From Capronia americana (Eukaryota > Ascomycota > Eurotiomycetes > Chaetothyriales > Herpotrichiellaceae): 64,000 nucleotides of DNA. The position numbers were made by a program, and so were the translations under genes. Where the stretch lies: positions 620,001 to 684,000 of the forward strand of contig JADWQD010000012.1 in NCBI GenBank assembly GCA_016110215.1, written 5' to 3'. Position 1 is the first letter of the stretch; each line of letters starts with the position of its first letter. The notes below the pieces were generated by a model, which saw only the letters and a program-made list of their open reading frames with translations, was not told the origin of the DNA and did not search any database. Shown piece after piece: positions 31,267 to 42,192 of the stretch.

Positions 31267-33483
31267 ATGGATGCAGAAGACTTTCCGACCTCTCCGCCAA
31301 AGCGCCAGAGAACCGGCTCGCCAGAAGAAACCAGACCCGATGTCCACCTTCCTGAGTCCTCCGCCGCAGTCAATGAAGTACTCGAACCCCAATACAAGCC
31401 TTCAGTCCAAGAGCAAGGCACGGAGCCCGTGGAGACGGTGCAGTCGAGGGAAAACGAGCCTCAACATGTAGCACCGGAGGAGCCATGTTCAAATTCCCTC
31501 CTGGACGTGTTGATGCAGCAGGTCGAGGCCGAGTCCGGTTCGAATCCTCCTGTGCAAGTCGAAGACTCGGTGCCGTTGAGCCATGTTGGAGCTTCAACTG
31601 AAAGCAAAGATGAAGGCTTGGTGCACAATAGCGGTGATGGTCTGACCATTGCAATCGAAGAGACAGGAACAAACGTCGTCCGTGACGATATGGAGCATAT
31701 GGACCTGGTAGATACGGTTCCGCCGGCCTTGACTGCACAGGTCGCCTCAGTCACCAAAGCCTCTGTGCCGGCCATAGGAAATGTGATCGATGGTCCTGTT
31801 CTCGTCGACCACGTCTCCATGGACGCGATCCCCACAGACGCCGCAGCCGTACCTGAAGGACCCGAGGGCGCTGAGTGGGAAATCGATTCCTCACCATATG
31901 AATCTTCATCTGATTCCGACACTTCTTCCGACGATAGCTCGTCAGATGAAGACAGCGACAACGACGCTGATGGTGACTATGCCATGTTGGATCCTGAAGA
32001 GGCAGCGCGAATCCTCATGCAGGGTGACGGCGGATCAGACGACGAAGGAGAAGGATCAAGGAAGAAAGAAGGTGGTCCATTGCGGACGGCCAACGAGCGC
32101 ATGGAAGAAGTCATACCCAAGCCAGACATCGTCGTAACCGACGACATGAAAATTGAAGAGCTAGGCACCGTCGAGTTTGTGGTAGAGAGTACAGTGGTCA
32201 TCAAGGCCAAGACGTCAGGAGAGTATCGAGTGCTAGAAGCCGGCTCTCTGATATGTCTCCACGACAGATCGGTCGTCGGTGTGGTTGCCGACTTGATAGG
32301 GCGAGTCGAGGAACCCCGATACACCATTCGATTCACCAACGATGACGCTATCAAAGAAGCTGGCTTGTGGGAATCTGGAACTACCGTGTACTATGTTCCT
32401 GATCACTCGACCTTTGTTTTTACTCTCCCCTTGAAGACTATCAAGGGAAGCGACGCATCCAATTTCCATGACGAAGAAGTGGGTGACGACGAGATGGAGT
32501 TCTCGGATGACGAGGCCGAGGCCGAGCACAAACGCCAGATGAAAGCCAAAAGGCAGGGTCGATCGCTGGAGAATACAGGCAGAGGAGGTCGTGGCGGCCC
32601 CAAATTTCCAAGAGGAGTGCATCGCGGCGGAGCTCGAGGTCGAGGAGGACACTTTGTCGCCAATGGCTCTAACAGTGCTGATGGCTCGGCCTATGGCAGT
32701 GGCTCCCTGGAGATGAACTACGATGATGCCTCGATGCCTGGGGCCAACGAAGATGGCTACACGCCTCTGCAGCGTCCCGCGGACTTCACAGACATGATGG
32801 CAAGAGGAGACCAGCAGCAAGAACGCGGTGCACCACATTCCCTGCCACCACCTCCACCCCCGTCGCATTTTAGGGGAAGCGGCGATTTTGGCGGCCGTGG
32901 CAGGGGATATGGCAGAGGAGGACGAGGCGGGTTTCGACCCAACCGTGGCCGCGGCGGCTTCAATCAGCCTCGTGACAACCATTTCAACCAGCATAATGCT
33001 TCGGTCCATCAACAGAATGGCTTTCCACAACAACAGGGTTACTCTCATCAGAACCCTTTCACAGCGCCACCCATCCCAAATATCAGTGTGCCCACTACAC
33101 CGTCCATAACACCGCAAAACATCACATACCCGCCGATGACACCCTCGCCCATCACGCCACTACCCAATGTATCGTTCAACTTCGGCCGCGGTTTCCCAGC
33201 TGCCTCCCCCTTCTCGTCCTTTCCGCAACCCCCTCCCGGCATGTCTGGCTTCCCTCCTCCACCACCTTTCCAACACAGCTTCAACTTTCAGCAGCACCAG
33301 CAACAGCAGACAAATCAACCTCAGCATCAGCATCAACCTCAATCTCAACAAACCTACGCTGCACACTCGACCGCAGGTGACGGACAGGCTACCTACCTAT
33401 CTGGGGCCTGGGCCAATAATCCCGCCGTCGCAGCGGCCTTGCAGAGGCAGATTGAGGAGCAGAGGAGAAACCAGGGGTCGTAA
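31267..33483 (+). CDS. NAF1: Naf1, H/ACA snoRNP assembly factor
   Basis: Nuclear chaperone that loads H/ACA snoRNP and telomerase-type RNP components and is later replaced by Gar1. The gene is intronless and encodes 738 residues. After an acidic, disordered N-terminus (with a 'SSDSDTSSDDSSSDEDSDND' run near residue 217) comes the Gar1/Naf1 core at about residues 294-391: 'LGTVEFVVESTVVIKAK', 'GSLICLHDRSVVGVVADLIG', 'EPRYTIRF', 'GTTVYYVPDHSTFVFT'. An acidic-basic linker follows, then RGG-type repeats at about 438-462 and 537-565, and a Pro/Gln-rich tail. Length and domain order fit fungal Naf1 and exclude Gar1, which is much shorter. Confidence 0.92.
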   Translation: MDAEDFPTSPPKRQRTGSPEETRPDVHLPESSAAVNEVLEPQYKPSVQEQGTEPVETVQSRENEPQHVAPEEPCSNSLLDVLMQQVEAESGSNPPVQVEDSVPLSHVGASTESKDEGLVHNSGDGLTIAIEETGTNVVRDDMEHMDLVDTVPPALTAQVASVTKASVPAIGNVIDGPVLVDHVSMDAIPTDAAAVPEGPEGAEWEIDSSPYESSSDSDTSSDDSSSDEDSDNDADGDYAMLDPEEAARILMQGDGGSDDEGEGSRKKEGGPLRTANERMEEVIPKPDIVVTDDMKIEELGTVEFVVESTVVIKAKTSGEYRVLEAGSLICLHDRSVVGVVADLIGRVEEPRYTIRFTNDDAIKEAGLWESGTTVYYVPDHSTFVFTLPLKTIKGSDASNFHDEEVGDDEMEFSDDEAEAEHKRQMKAKRQGRSLENTGRGGRGGPKFPRGVHRGGARGRGGHFVANGSNSADGSAYGSGSLEMNYDDASMPGANEDGYTPLQRPADFTDMMARGDQQQERGAPHSLPPPPPPSHFRGSGDFGGRGRGYGRGGRGGFRPNRGRGGFNQPRDNHFNQHNASVHQQNGFPQQQGYSHQNPFTAPPIPNISVPTTPSITPQNITYPPMTPSPITPLPNVSFNFGRGFPAASPFSSFPQPPPGMSGFPPPPPFQHSFNFQQHQQQQTNQPQHQHQPQSQQTYAAHSTAGDGQATYLSGAWANNPAVAAALQRQIEEQRRNQGS

Positions 33484-33867
33484 AAAGTGATGAGTCCGCA
33501 GAAGCGTGCATAAATTGTCTGTACAGATCGGGTTGATTGGAAAGCGTGTCAAAAGTCTCAATTCAATTTATACAAAACATTCTCGACAATTCGATCACCT
33601 GAAGAGGAGTGACCAACAGACAATACATTGTTTCGAACTGATCTTACCCGCCCATGCAATTCTTTTGATGCTCTCAAGCTGTTCTTTTCCCCCAACCTAT
33701 CTATCTTCCCCATGAATTTTTATTCCGCTTCACGCTTTTGCTCTGTCTAACATACCTTCCTGGCCCCTGTCCTGTTTCCTCCCCCATGGTAGACTCGATC
33801 AAAGCGATGAAAGTCTCCACGCACTCACAACCTTCCTCTGTACGTCGTGCATCTCAGTCCGTTCCAG
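33484..33867. other. Convergent spacer, no gene
   Basis: 3' regions of NAF1 (+) and AROM (-). The exact boundary depends on which AROM 3' end is real. No other feature was recognised. Confidence 0.45.
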
Positions 33868-33994
33868 TCAGCCGCCCAGAATCCATCGTATTTCTGTGCC
33901 GTGACGTGACGGCGAGCTCAGCATGTAGCGCTCGCTACGCTTACGCACCCGGCCCAAGAACAACGTCCTACACGTAGTCAAAACACAAACACAG

Positions 33995-36900
33995 TCAGCC
34001 TTGGAACATTTCAGGGTCGAGAATTGAGGGGAAAAAGAAACGAGGTAAAATAATTTTTTTTAAAAAAAAAAAAAAGGAAACAAGGAACAAGGGCCAAGGA
34101 ATGGGAGAAGAAAACCAAACCAAACTCACCCGACTGATGCGCCCGCCCAGATCGCGCGCCCGGATCCCCGTCCAGAACTCAAACTGCCACAATCCCTGCG
34201 TGACGAGCGTCTCCAGGCCCTGCACCGTCTTCCACCCGCCGAGCTGCTCGGCCATCTGCATCACGGCCGTGTGCGCGGGCTTGTACGCCAACTCGAGGAG
34301 CGTGCGCGCGGGCAGGGAGGATCCCTGGCCCTTGGGCGCCGCCGACGAGCCCGTGGCGCTGCTGTGCTTCGAGTGCGCGAACACGGCCTTCAACGCCGCG
34401 CCCAGGATCGGGTCGAGCGGGATGTTCGCCGGGATGGTGGCGATGGCGACCATAGGCATGGCGGCGGTATTTGGTCTCGTCTTCGTCATTGCGTCGACGA
34501 CGCCGTCAGCTCCGAGCGTCGCGTCCAGGACGATCAGATCGTAGACCGGGGGGAAGGAGCGCGCCAGCTCGACCATCTTGGCGTGGTTCCGCCCCACCAG
34601 GTAGATCGGTTTGTATCCCATCGAGTGCAGCGTGTGGATGGCCGCTCTGGCGGTGCCGCCCCCGCCGATGACCAGGCCGGACTGGTCCCCGTCGCCGAGG
34701 GCCGCGGACGCGCCGGCCCCGCGCAGGCAGTCCACCATGCCGAGATAGTCGGTGTTGTAGCCTACGAGCCTGTTCTTGCCGGAGACCGCGTCGAAGGTCG
34801 GGACGATGGTGTTGACGGCGCCGATGAGGCGCGCCGACGCGTCCACGTCGTCCAGCAGGGGCATGATGTCCAGCTTGAGCGGGATGGTGACACTCGCGCC
34901 GCCGAAATCGTCGCGCCGGATCGTCGCCTTGATGACCTCGAGGTCTGTGGTCTCGCAAAGTTGGTACGCGTGCGGGAGACCCGTGTGTTCGAACAATGTA
35001 TTATGCAGGGCCGGCGACTTGCTCGCCGAGATGGGTGAGCCGAAGAGGTAGAATTGCTTTGGCGCGAGGGAGCCTATGAGCGCGAGGCCGCGGCGGATCT
35101 CCTGCGCAGATAGCTGGCCCGGGGCGGCCTTGAAGGGGAGGCTGGGATGAGACACTGGGGTCATGAACCCGTTGAGGATACGCGAGATCTGGCCCGTCGT
35201 TCCCATGTTGATGGCAATGAGCGGGAGCTCGGGATGCTGGGCGTGGGACCACTGCTTGAAGCGTCGGAGCGCGAAATTGTCGTCCAGGGACCCCGCAACG
35301 CCGATCAACTTGACGATGTCGGCGCCGTGTTGGACGCATTTGTTGTAGATGGGGATCCAACTGCCGGGCCTGGACCACGACAACGTCCCCTGGGGATCGT
35401 GATGCGAAGCAATGACCTTGGAGTGTGAATTGTTCTTGAACGCCAGCAGTTTTGCCAAAATGTCCTCTGGGAGGGACGCGACTTCGACGTCGACGAATTC
35501 CGCGCCCATCCGCATGGCCAACGTGCAGAGATTCAAGTACGCGGCGTGTGCCTCGTTGGGGAACTTCCCGCCCTGTGCGAGCGTCCGGATCGTGAAGACC
35601 ACGGGCAGGGGTACCGTTGCGCGGAGCAGGGAGAGCTGACTCGTCACGTAATCTGCCGAGGGCACGTCGGTCTGTGAATTGGGATCCTTGAGCAGGTCGA
35701 CGCGCAGTTCCACCGCGTCGCTGCCGAGACAGACTTCCGGCAGAATGCTGAGATGGGGCCGCAAGTCCGGGAACGTCAGTGCAACGAAGAAGCTCTCCGA
35801 TTTCTGCTTCACCTTCGAGAGGATATCGGTCTTGCCAGTCACAAACTGCAGGAACCGATCGAAGTCTTCGGCCGCCTCGGACATCTGCTCGTTGGGGATG
35901 CTCTGGCTATAGTACAGGATGTTGCTGCACTGCTCGAACCACGGCTTGCGCCTCAGCCACACGCCCATCATGTCCTCCACGTACGCCGGGCGGGTCTTGT
36001 CGATCTGCAGGAAATCCATCACTTCGGCGATATCTCTCTCCACGAGCAGGACGTGCCCTTTCTTTTGATGCCAGTCAATCAGAAGTTGGCGGGCCTCAGC
36101 CGTTTCAACAATGCCACCGCCGCAGGCAAAGATGTGATCATTCGGCATCTCTTTTATGACGGATTTGAGGAGGTTGAGCTCCACTTGCCGGAAATGATCC
36201 CAGCCGTGTTCACGGATGATTTCGGGGATGGTCTTTCGCTCGCGGATTTCGAGCTCTGTATCGAGGTCGACTAGTTTCTTGCCCAGCGAGCGAGCAGCCC
36301 ACCGGCCAGAGGTAGTTTTCCCGGCGCCGCGCATGCCAATGATGAAAATCGAGGCGGCGCTTCTGTCGAGTTGTTTCGCTTTGGAGGTGGTGGTTGCTTC
36401 GAGCTCGACACCTTGCAGCTTCACGGAGAATTGGCGGGCCATGGTGTCCCACCAGCCGGGCCAGGTTTTGCCTGTGCACTCTTTCTCGAGGATGAGGGTT
36501 GGGCGAGGGGCTGCCAGAGCGAGGACGCTGAAACTCATGGCGACGCGGTGGTCGTCGTAGCAGTGGACGCCTCCTCGCGGCTGTTGTAGTTGGGAACGGT
36601 CGATTCCGTCGATTTCAATGCCATCGTCGAATTGCCGGCATGTGACGCCGAATTTGGCCAGTTCGTCTTCCATTGCCTGGATGCGGTTGCACTCTTTCAC
36701 TCTTTGATTCGCAATGCCGTAAATACGGGTTGTGTCTGACTCGCTTCCCTGTGCTACTGCTGCGAGGACTGAGGCTGTCAAGAAGGCGTCCGTCATGGGT
36801 TCCATGTCGACATTCGGAAGAGGTAGCAACTTGCCACTGCGTGGCCCAGTTACTGTGGTTGAAGAAGCTGTCTGCTTGACTTCGCATCCCATTGGTTGCA

Positions 36901-38962
36901 AGACATCTGTGGCGAAAGCCGAATCACCCTGGAGGGATGCCGAGCCGATGTTTGGAATTGTGCACGTCGTCCCGGTCATCGCAGCAATGGCGAGAGGGTA
37001 GGTGGCGGAGCTGGCATCACTTTCCACGACATATTCTGCCGGGTTTCTGTATGTGCCTTGCGGGATGAGGTAGGTATGTTCCTCCGTCTTCGACTTCTGG
37101 ACTTGCACGCCAAAAGAAGCCATCATTGCAATTGTCATGTCGATGTAGGGCTGTGATACAGGCTTGCCACCTACCAATCTGAGAGTGACAGGGTTCTTCG
37201 CATAGGGTGCACACATCAGTAAAGACGAGACGTACTGCGAAGATACCTTGGCTGCGAGCTTGATTTCGCCGCCGTTGAAGCCGGCTGAAGCTGCAATATT
37301 GAGTGGGAGGCTTCCATCGCTCTCCATGTATTCAATTCCTGCACCATTTCCCCTCAACGCATCGACCAGGTCACCAATGGGCCGTTGCTTCATTCGAGCA
37401 TTGCCCGTCAAGACTGTAGACGCCACATGACTCTGTCGCGTCAGTGTCGCGACCGATGTCAAGAATCTCGCGGCCGTGCCAGCATTGCCTAGGTACAGGG
37501 CGTGTTGTGTAGCCTCGAGTCGACCACCGTTGCCATTCACCACCAAGACCTCGCCGTCTTCTTCCCAGGAGAAGGTTGCAGCTCCAAGCCGAGTCAATGC
37601 TTCCAGCATGACTTCGGTATCCGCAGAGGTGAGAAGGTTCTTGATCCGGCATGTGCCTTGGCCGAGAGCGGCGAGGACGAGGGCTCTGTTCGAGATGCTC
37701 TTAGAGCCCGGGGGGGTGCAGACGACACTGAGATTGCGTGGTACACCGGGAATCACCTCGATGCTGGGAGAAAGCACAACCCGCAAATCAGCGTCCGACA
37801 CAACACTGGCCTTCTGCTCATAAGTACGGCCGATTGCTGACAGGAGGACCACTTTCTTTTTGGCGCCATCGTTCTTCTTGTCCACGCCCATCTTCTTCAG
37901 CATGCCGTCGACCGTGCAGACCTTGCCACCAGAGAGCTTCCGCACTTTTTCTTCGTCGAGCCGCGTTGGCAAACCATATACCGTGAGACATTTCTGCAGA
38001 CGGCCGACTGCAACTCCACTGAGGATTCCCAAATAGCGCGAGAGTTCGGCTTCTTTGATCATGCCAATCGCAACACATTCGCCATGAAGCACCTGAGGTG
38101 TGAGAAAAGCTTCCATTGCATGCCCGATCGAATGTCCGAAGTTCAGCAGATTCCGAAGGCCAGTTTCTCTCTCGTCGATAGTCACGACGTGGGCTTTGAA
38201 ACTCGCCGATGCAGAAATGATTCGAAGGAGAATGGTCTCGATGTCTTTGAAGCGAGCGGCACCCTGGCTTATGTCGGCATTCACCGCAGCCATGATGCGC
38301 TCCGCATTGCGCTCTAGTGCAATGAACTCCTCCTCGTCGGAAATAGCAGCGGTCTTGATGACTTCGGCCATGCCATTGATCAGCTCTCGTCGAGGTAGTG
38401 TTCCGAGGAATTCAAGATCAATGTAGATTCTCTGTGGTTGCCAGATAGCTCCCACGAGGTTCTTGCCTAGGGGCGTGTCGATTGCTGTCTTCCCGCCAAT
38501 TGACGAGTCAACCATGGCAAGCAGTGTTGTTGGGACCTGGACGTATCGAACACCACGCATATAGGTCGCCGCAACAAAGCCGGTCAAATCACCAACAACG
38601 CCACCTCCCAGAGCAATGATGACCGTATCTCGACCGCATGGTGGGCTCTGGCCGAGTAGCCAATCCTCGATGTCATCCTTTGTTTGTCGAGATTTCGAAC
38701 TCTCACCGGGCGGAATCCGATGCACCAGGAGCCGTGACGGGCTCGTCTTTCGCTGTGATGCAGCCGTGAATGCTTCTTGGAAAGCGCTGACGTACAATGA
38801 TCCCAGAGTGGTGTCGGTGATCAAGACATAGGTAGATGACTCAAGGCTCGTGAGTAAATCGGAGGCCACATAATTGCGCCATAGCCCAAAGTTGATGATT
38901 ATGCTTTCTTTCCCGAGCAGGCTCACTCTCACCTCCTTCGGCGTTCCATTCGCAAGCGGCAT
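33995..38962 (-). CDS. ARO1: Pentafunctional AROM polypeptide (shikimate pathway)
   Basis: Cytosolic multienzyme converting DAHP to EPSP. The ATG at 38962 starts a single frame containing, in order: 3-dehydroquinate synthase ('GGGVVGDLTGFVAATYMRG', 'LLNFGHSIGHAMEA', 'HGECVAIGM' near residue 296); EPSP synthase (from about 395; 'PGSKSISNRAL' near 416, 'LGNAGTAARFLTS'); shikimate kinase (P-loop 'GMRGAGKTT' near 876); type I dehydroquinase ('ASHHDPQGTLSW' near 1187, 'DIVKLIGVAGS'); and shikimate dehydrogenase ('SKSPALHN' near 1314, 'ASVTIPLKLDIM', 'GGGGTARAA'). All catalytic motifs appear intact. The 3' end is uncertain: after residue 1611 the open frame reads a hydrophobic, unlikely tail to a stop at 33995, whereas a GTGAGT donor at 34129 and an AG at 34001-34000 would give a different 43-residue end stopping at 33868. 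Confidence 0.96.
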   Translation of the reverse strand: MPLANGTPKEVRVSLLGKESIIINFGLWRNYVASDLLTSLESSTYVLITDTTLGSLYVSAFQEAFTAASQRKTSPSRLLVHRIPPGESSKSRQTKDDIEDWLLGQSPPCGRDTVIIALGGGVVGDLTGFVAATYMRGVRYVQVPTTLLAMVDSSIGGKTAIDTPLGKNLVGAIWQPQRIYIDLEFLGTLPRRELINGMAEVIKTAAISDEEEFIALERNAERIMAAVNADISQGAARFKDIETILLRIISASASFKAHVVTIDERETGLRNLLNFGHSIGHAMEAFLTPQVLHGECVAIGMIKEAELSRYLGILSGVAVGRLQKCLTVYGLPTRLDEEKVRKLSGGKVCTVDGMLKKMGVDKKNDGAKKKVVLLSAIGRTYEQKASVVSDADLRVVLSPSIEVIPGVPRNLSVVCTPPGSKSISNRALVLAALGQGTCRIKNLLTSADTEVMLEALTRLGAATFSWEEDGEVLVVNGNGGRLEATQHALYLGNAGTAARFLTSVATLTRQSHVASTVLTGNARMKQRPIGDLVDALRGNGAGIEYMESDGSLPLNIAASAGFNGGEIKLAAKVSSQYVSSLLMCAPYAKNPVTLRLVGGKPVSQPYIDMTIAMMASFGVQVQKSKTEEHTYLIPQGTYRNPAEYVVESDASSATYPLAIAAMTGTTCTIPNIGSASLQGDSAFATDVLQPMGCEVKQTASSTTVTGPRSGKLLPLPNVDMEPMTDAFLTASVLAAVAQGSESDTTRIYGIANQRVKECNRIQAMEDELAKFGVTCRQFDDGIEIDGIDRSQLQQPRGGVHCYDDHRVAMSFSVLALAAPRPTLILEKECTGKTWPGWWDTMARQFSVKLQGVELEATTTSKAKQLDRSAASIFIIGMRGAGKTTSGRWAARSLGKKLVDLDTELEIRERKTIPEIIREHGWDHFRQVELNLLKSVIKEMPNDHIFACGGGIVETAEARQLLIDWHQKKGHVLLVERDIAEVMDFLQIDKTRPAYVEDMMGVWLRRKPWFEQCSNILYYSQSIPNEQMSEAAEDFDRFLQFVTGKTDILSKVKQKSESFFVALTFPDLRPHLSILPEVCLGSDAVELRVDLLKDPNSQTDVPSADYVTSQLSLLRATVPLPVVFTIRTLAQGGKFPNEAHAAYLNLCTLAMRMGAEFVDVEVASLPEDILAKLLAFKNNSHSKVIASHHDPQGTLSWSRPGSWIPIYNKCVQHGADIVKLIGVAGSLDDNFALRRFKQWSHAQHPELPLIAINMGTTGQISRILNGFMTPVSHPSLPFKAAPGQLSAQEIRRGLALIGSLAPKQFYLFGSPISASKSPALHNTLFEHTGLPHAYQLCETTDLEVIKATIRRDDFGGASVTIPLKLDIMPLLDDVDASARLIGAVNTIVPTFDAVSGKNRLVGYNTDYLGMVDCLRGAGASAALGDGDQSGLVIGGGGTARAAIHTLHSMGYKPIYLVGRNHAKMVELARSFPPVYDLIVLDATLGADGVVDAMTKTRPNTAAMPMVAIATIPANIPLDPILGAALKAVFAHSKHSSATGSSAAPKGQGSSLPARTLLELAYKPAHTAVMQMAEQLGGWKTVQGLETLVTQGLWQFEFWTGIRARDLGGRISRVSLVWFSSPIPWPLFLVSFFFFLKKIILPRFFFPSILDPEMFQG

Positions 38963-39514
38963 GTTTGCGCATGGAGAGAGTACAGACTCGCGTGGACTGA
39001 CTCCCGAACAAACACTGAACGGGGCGGCATCGGAGCTTTGGAGATTATTTTCATGTCTTGGCAAGACCCTTTTGAGCACTAGCGCAATCACTAGTACAGC
39101 CTTGCATTAGCGGCTAAAGCCCCGAGGCGAGGCTGAGATGTGGAGTATCTACGGTTCTTGTTCACATTTGATTCCAGAAGACACTCCTAGAAAAGTTCTG
39201 CGTGATGTGGACCTCTATTCCATGCGTAATGGGCACTTCCAGCTTGTTAAAGTCTCGGCAGGGGTTAGGTCTAAAGTGCAGAGACCGAGCTCGAGGGTGT
39301 TTGTGTCAATAGTTTCCGAGTGCGCCAACATGACGTCTATTATGGTCATGTGTCGTACAGTATGCGACTGCACTCGTCTGGTTAGCTGTTATACACAAGG
39401 TACCAATGCTGCGGAATTGTAGCCACAAGCGCTGAACTCATCGTCCGCGACGACATCGCATTGCCGGCCGATGAAGTCATGGCAAGTGCTGTAACCGCCG
39501 TTGTCGCTGTCGAT
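38963..39514. other. AROM promoter and 3' region of the Zn2Cys6 gene
   Basis: About 550 bp. TGACTC at 38998-39003, some 36 bp upstream of the AROM ATG, matches the core of the Gcn4/CpcA site (consensus TGACTCA) except for the last base. That would fit general amino-acid control of AROM, but one imperfect site is weak evidence. No gene was recognised; the Zn2Cys6 gene's 3' UTR should lie at the right. Confidence 0.4.
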
Positions 39515-41855
39515 TCAAGCAAACGGTATCGATGAGCCCAGACGCGAATGTACTGCTAGCCAGTCATTCATCCTCATAGGTTCATTGCGACATGAGTATG
39601 CGTGATCAAGATTGGCAGAGGTCGACGGCTGGTTGACTCCGCTTGACTGACCCTCTGCTGGGTCGGTCATGAGAAGGCTGTCAGGTCCTCCATTTCGAGC
39701 CCACGATTGCTCACAGTCAAATGACAGAGCGGACTGCACCGCCTCATTTCCGTCTGCAGCCTGCTCGAGGTCTTTGTAGTGTCTAAGCACCATGAGATCG
39801 CCGACGCTGATGCGTTGAGTCAGGAAGGAAGCCAGAGGATCGTGAGCCTCTGACATCTGGGTTCGCAATTGGTCGTCCTTGATCGAGGCCGCAAGCTCGA
39901 AGAATTCGCAGTAGAATATAGCATGCCAGTAGATGTCCCTCAGCTGACGCAGGAATATCATGCAGAGATCAAATCGATTCTTGTGGACCTGAAGTCCGCC
40001 CTTTGCCCTGGAAGATCGAATTCCCAAAACATGTACAATAAGAGGAGCCAACGTAAATGTCACAGCGATCGTAGGGCAAAATTTGACCAGGTCGAGGTTG
40101 ACGAGATTGGTGAACAGTTGCGTGCTATCCAATGCTGCAAATTCTACCTTTTCCTGACACGTCGTGGTCCAATCACCCACACCGTTCCATAGTGTAAGGG
40201 ACTGGTACAACGCGATGCGCATGGTGTTGTAGCATGCATGCAGGATGGCACGGTACATCGTGGCAATGGCGGCATCCCCGGACACAGTTGGCAGATGATC
40301 TTGCCGCTTCGCTTGTGGCGGTAAAGACTGCATCCAATTATCGAGAGCGTTCTCGCAGACTTTGAGTTGATCCGGTGGAGCCACATCGTCCGCGGAGCCT
40401 GAATAGCGCAGAGTGATGACGCCCTCAACGATCTGACAGAGCTTCACAAACTCGATGAATATAGTCTTGATCTCGAGATCCTGTTCGGAGTCCCCCTCCT
40501 CCATAAGGTCGTGGGGCACGAGCATGGAAGTATTGCAGTCTAGGCTGTTGATCATCAAAGGACGGCCGGTGCCCAAGCCATTACAGCGATCTCGCACAAC
40601 GCAGGCCCACCAGATCCGCGCCCATAGAGAACGGTGTGGCACATTCCCGGGATCTCTGTGGAGCCCACTGACTTGGGCTAGGCTGATAGCTTGATGTATC
40701 CCTTTGAATATGTCAGCGCCCGTATCGGTTTACTCAGAGAATGCGAGTCGCAGAGAACGTCCAGGCACAATTTCAAGGCGGGCATTCGCGGCGAGCAATA
40801 CCAATTTCCCATGGGGACAACTTACAATGCCACGTATGCTTCCGCTCGGTGATCGAGGGGTAGTATTGACTGATCAAGAGTAGCGCTTGGATTGCCGCGA
40901 TGGGGTCTTGCTCATGGTCCATGTCATACAGCCGTCTTGCCTTGAGGTAATATGCATGACGGGCCTGCTTGCGAGATTGAAATCCTGCCGCTGCAACGAC
41001 CTGCGAAGGGGCGACGCCAACGGCTATAAAGAGGACAGCTTGGAGGAGTAACAGACTGGAGTTGACCTGGTCATGGCCTAGCCCAGGGGTGGACGGATTG
41101 AGGTTATGGTGGGTGCTGGGCTCGACGCCCACGACATGCTCAAGGATCCTGATGGAGCGGAGGAATTGGGATTTGTCCACAACGGGAAAGAAGGGATGAA
41201 AGATGCGGAAATATGCTTCAATCAGGGCTGCCATGACGTGCGAGGGAGGAAGATCCAGGCAGCCGGTATCCTTGAGGTAACGCAGCTCGTCTTGGCCGCA
41301 TCCCGAGTTTGGCGCAAAGGTCTCGGAACTGCGAGGTTCTTCTGCGGCTAACTGGAGGACAACATCTTCTAGGGGCACGGCATCAGAACGCTGCCCCTGG
41401 GACAAGCGCATCAAGAAGGCATAATGTGGAACAGAGTGCAGCATCCGATGACGGGAGAACGAGGACGTGCGTCGAGCTGAGTAGCGCTCGTTGTCCTCTG
41501 GCGTCGCGGGCAGACTGATAAGCGCAGCATTGTTTGACGCTGGGACGGTATGCTGGTTTCCCAAGGGGACGCCTGGCTCAAGGGACGCTGGGCTGGTGAC
41601 GTCCACGGCAGTTTGTTCCGGCGCCGGGATGGCGGACTTCTGTCGTTTCCTTCTCTCGACAGCCTGACATTCGAATCCATCTTCCTTACAGTTCGAACAT
41701 GGTGATCCCACCACGGCAAAGTCACATCTGGGGAGAATCAGCGGGCTGCACTGCAACGAGAGTAGTATGGGTTCAAACAACCTCACTTTCCGCTTTCGAC
41801 AAGAGAGGCACGCTTTCGTCGCACGCCGCCTTTTATAGAGGGTCACTGCCGGCAT
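39515..41855 (-). CDS. Zn2Cys6 transcription factor with fungal_trans domain
   Basis: Three exons, 41855-41782, 41727-40826 and 40701-39515, joined over introns of 54 and 124 nt, give 720 residues with phases that close exactly. The zinc cluster is canonical: C16-x2-C19-x6-C26-x8-C35-x2-C38-x6-C45, followed by a basic linker 'ERRKRQK'. The first intron interrupts the cluster at Arg25. The regulatory domain has 'ALIEAYFRIFHPFFPVVD', 'ARRLYDMDHEQDPIAAIQAL', 'HTWHWIHQAISLAQVSGLHR' and 'LWARIWWACVVRDRCNGLGTGRP', as in the cutinase-transcription-factor type. Its 5' end faces the dehydratase gene 338 bp away on the same strand, so a role in sugar-acid metabolism is possible but unproven. Confidence 0.93.
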
Positions 41856-42192
41856 GCCTCGTCGGTCTGGTCATTTGTTACAGTCACGAGAGACTGAGAG
41901 TTACCGAGAGCGAACTCAGCTTCCTTTAAGATCTGGAACGCGGAGAAACTGGCCACGTGACGTCACCTGACCATCCCCACATATCAAGCGAGCCAATGAA
42001 CTGTGGACGCTGTTAAACCCGATCCTGTCCCCAAGCTGCGTTCATTATTACCATGAGGTACAAGAAAAGGAACTGACTAGCCATCCATCTGCTCCCGGTT
42101 CGTTCTATTCCACCTGCTTAAACTGCAGAGTGATGTTATCTTATCGCTAGATCTGACCTGCTTACGGGCACATACTAACGACGAATGCAGCT
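41856..42192. other. Short spacer upstream of the Zn2Cys6 gene
   Basis: 337 bp between the 3' end of the dehydratase and the start of the regulator, both on the minus strand. It contains the composite site described separately at 41954-41965 and no gene. Confidence 0.6.
41954..41965. promoter_or_regulatory. Overlapping E-box and CRE (CACGTGACGTCA)
   Basis: CACGTG (41954-41959) overlaps TGACGTCA (41958-41965), a perfect palindromic CRE/ATF site. It sits about 100 bp upstream of the start codon of the Zn2Cys6 gene. bHLH proteins bind CACGTG and Atf1/CREB-type bZIP proteins bind TGACGTCA; such composites can integrate stress and nutrient signals. Binding here is inference. Confidence 0.5.

Noticed and set aside
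32233..33117. 294-codon minus-strand frame opposite NAF1
   Set aside because: Antisense shadow of the RGG-rich NAF1 coding sequence.
34271..35038. Long open frame antisense to AROM (255 codons)
   Set aside because: It is a shadow of the GC-rich shikimate dehydrogenase coding sequence on the other strand.
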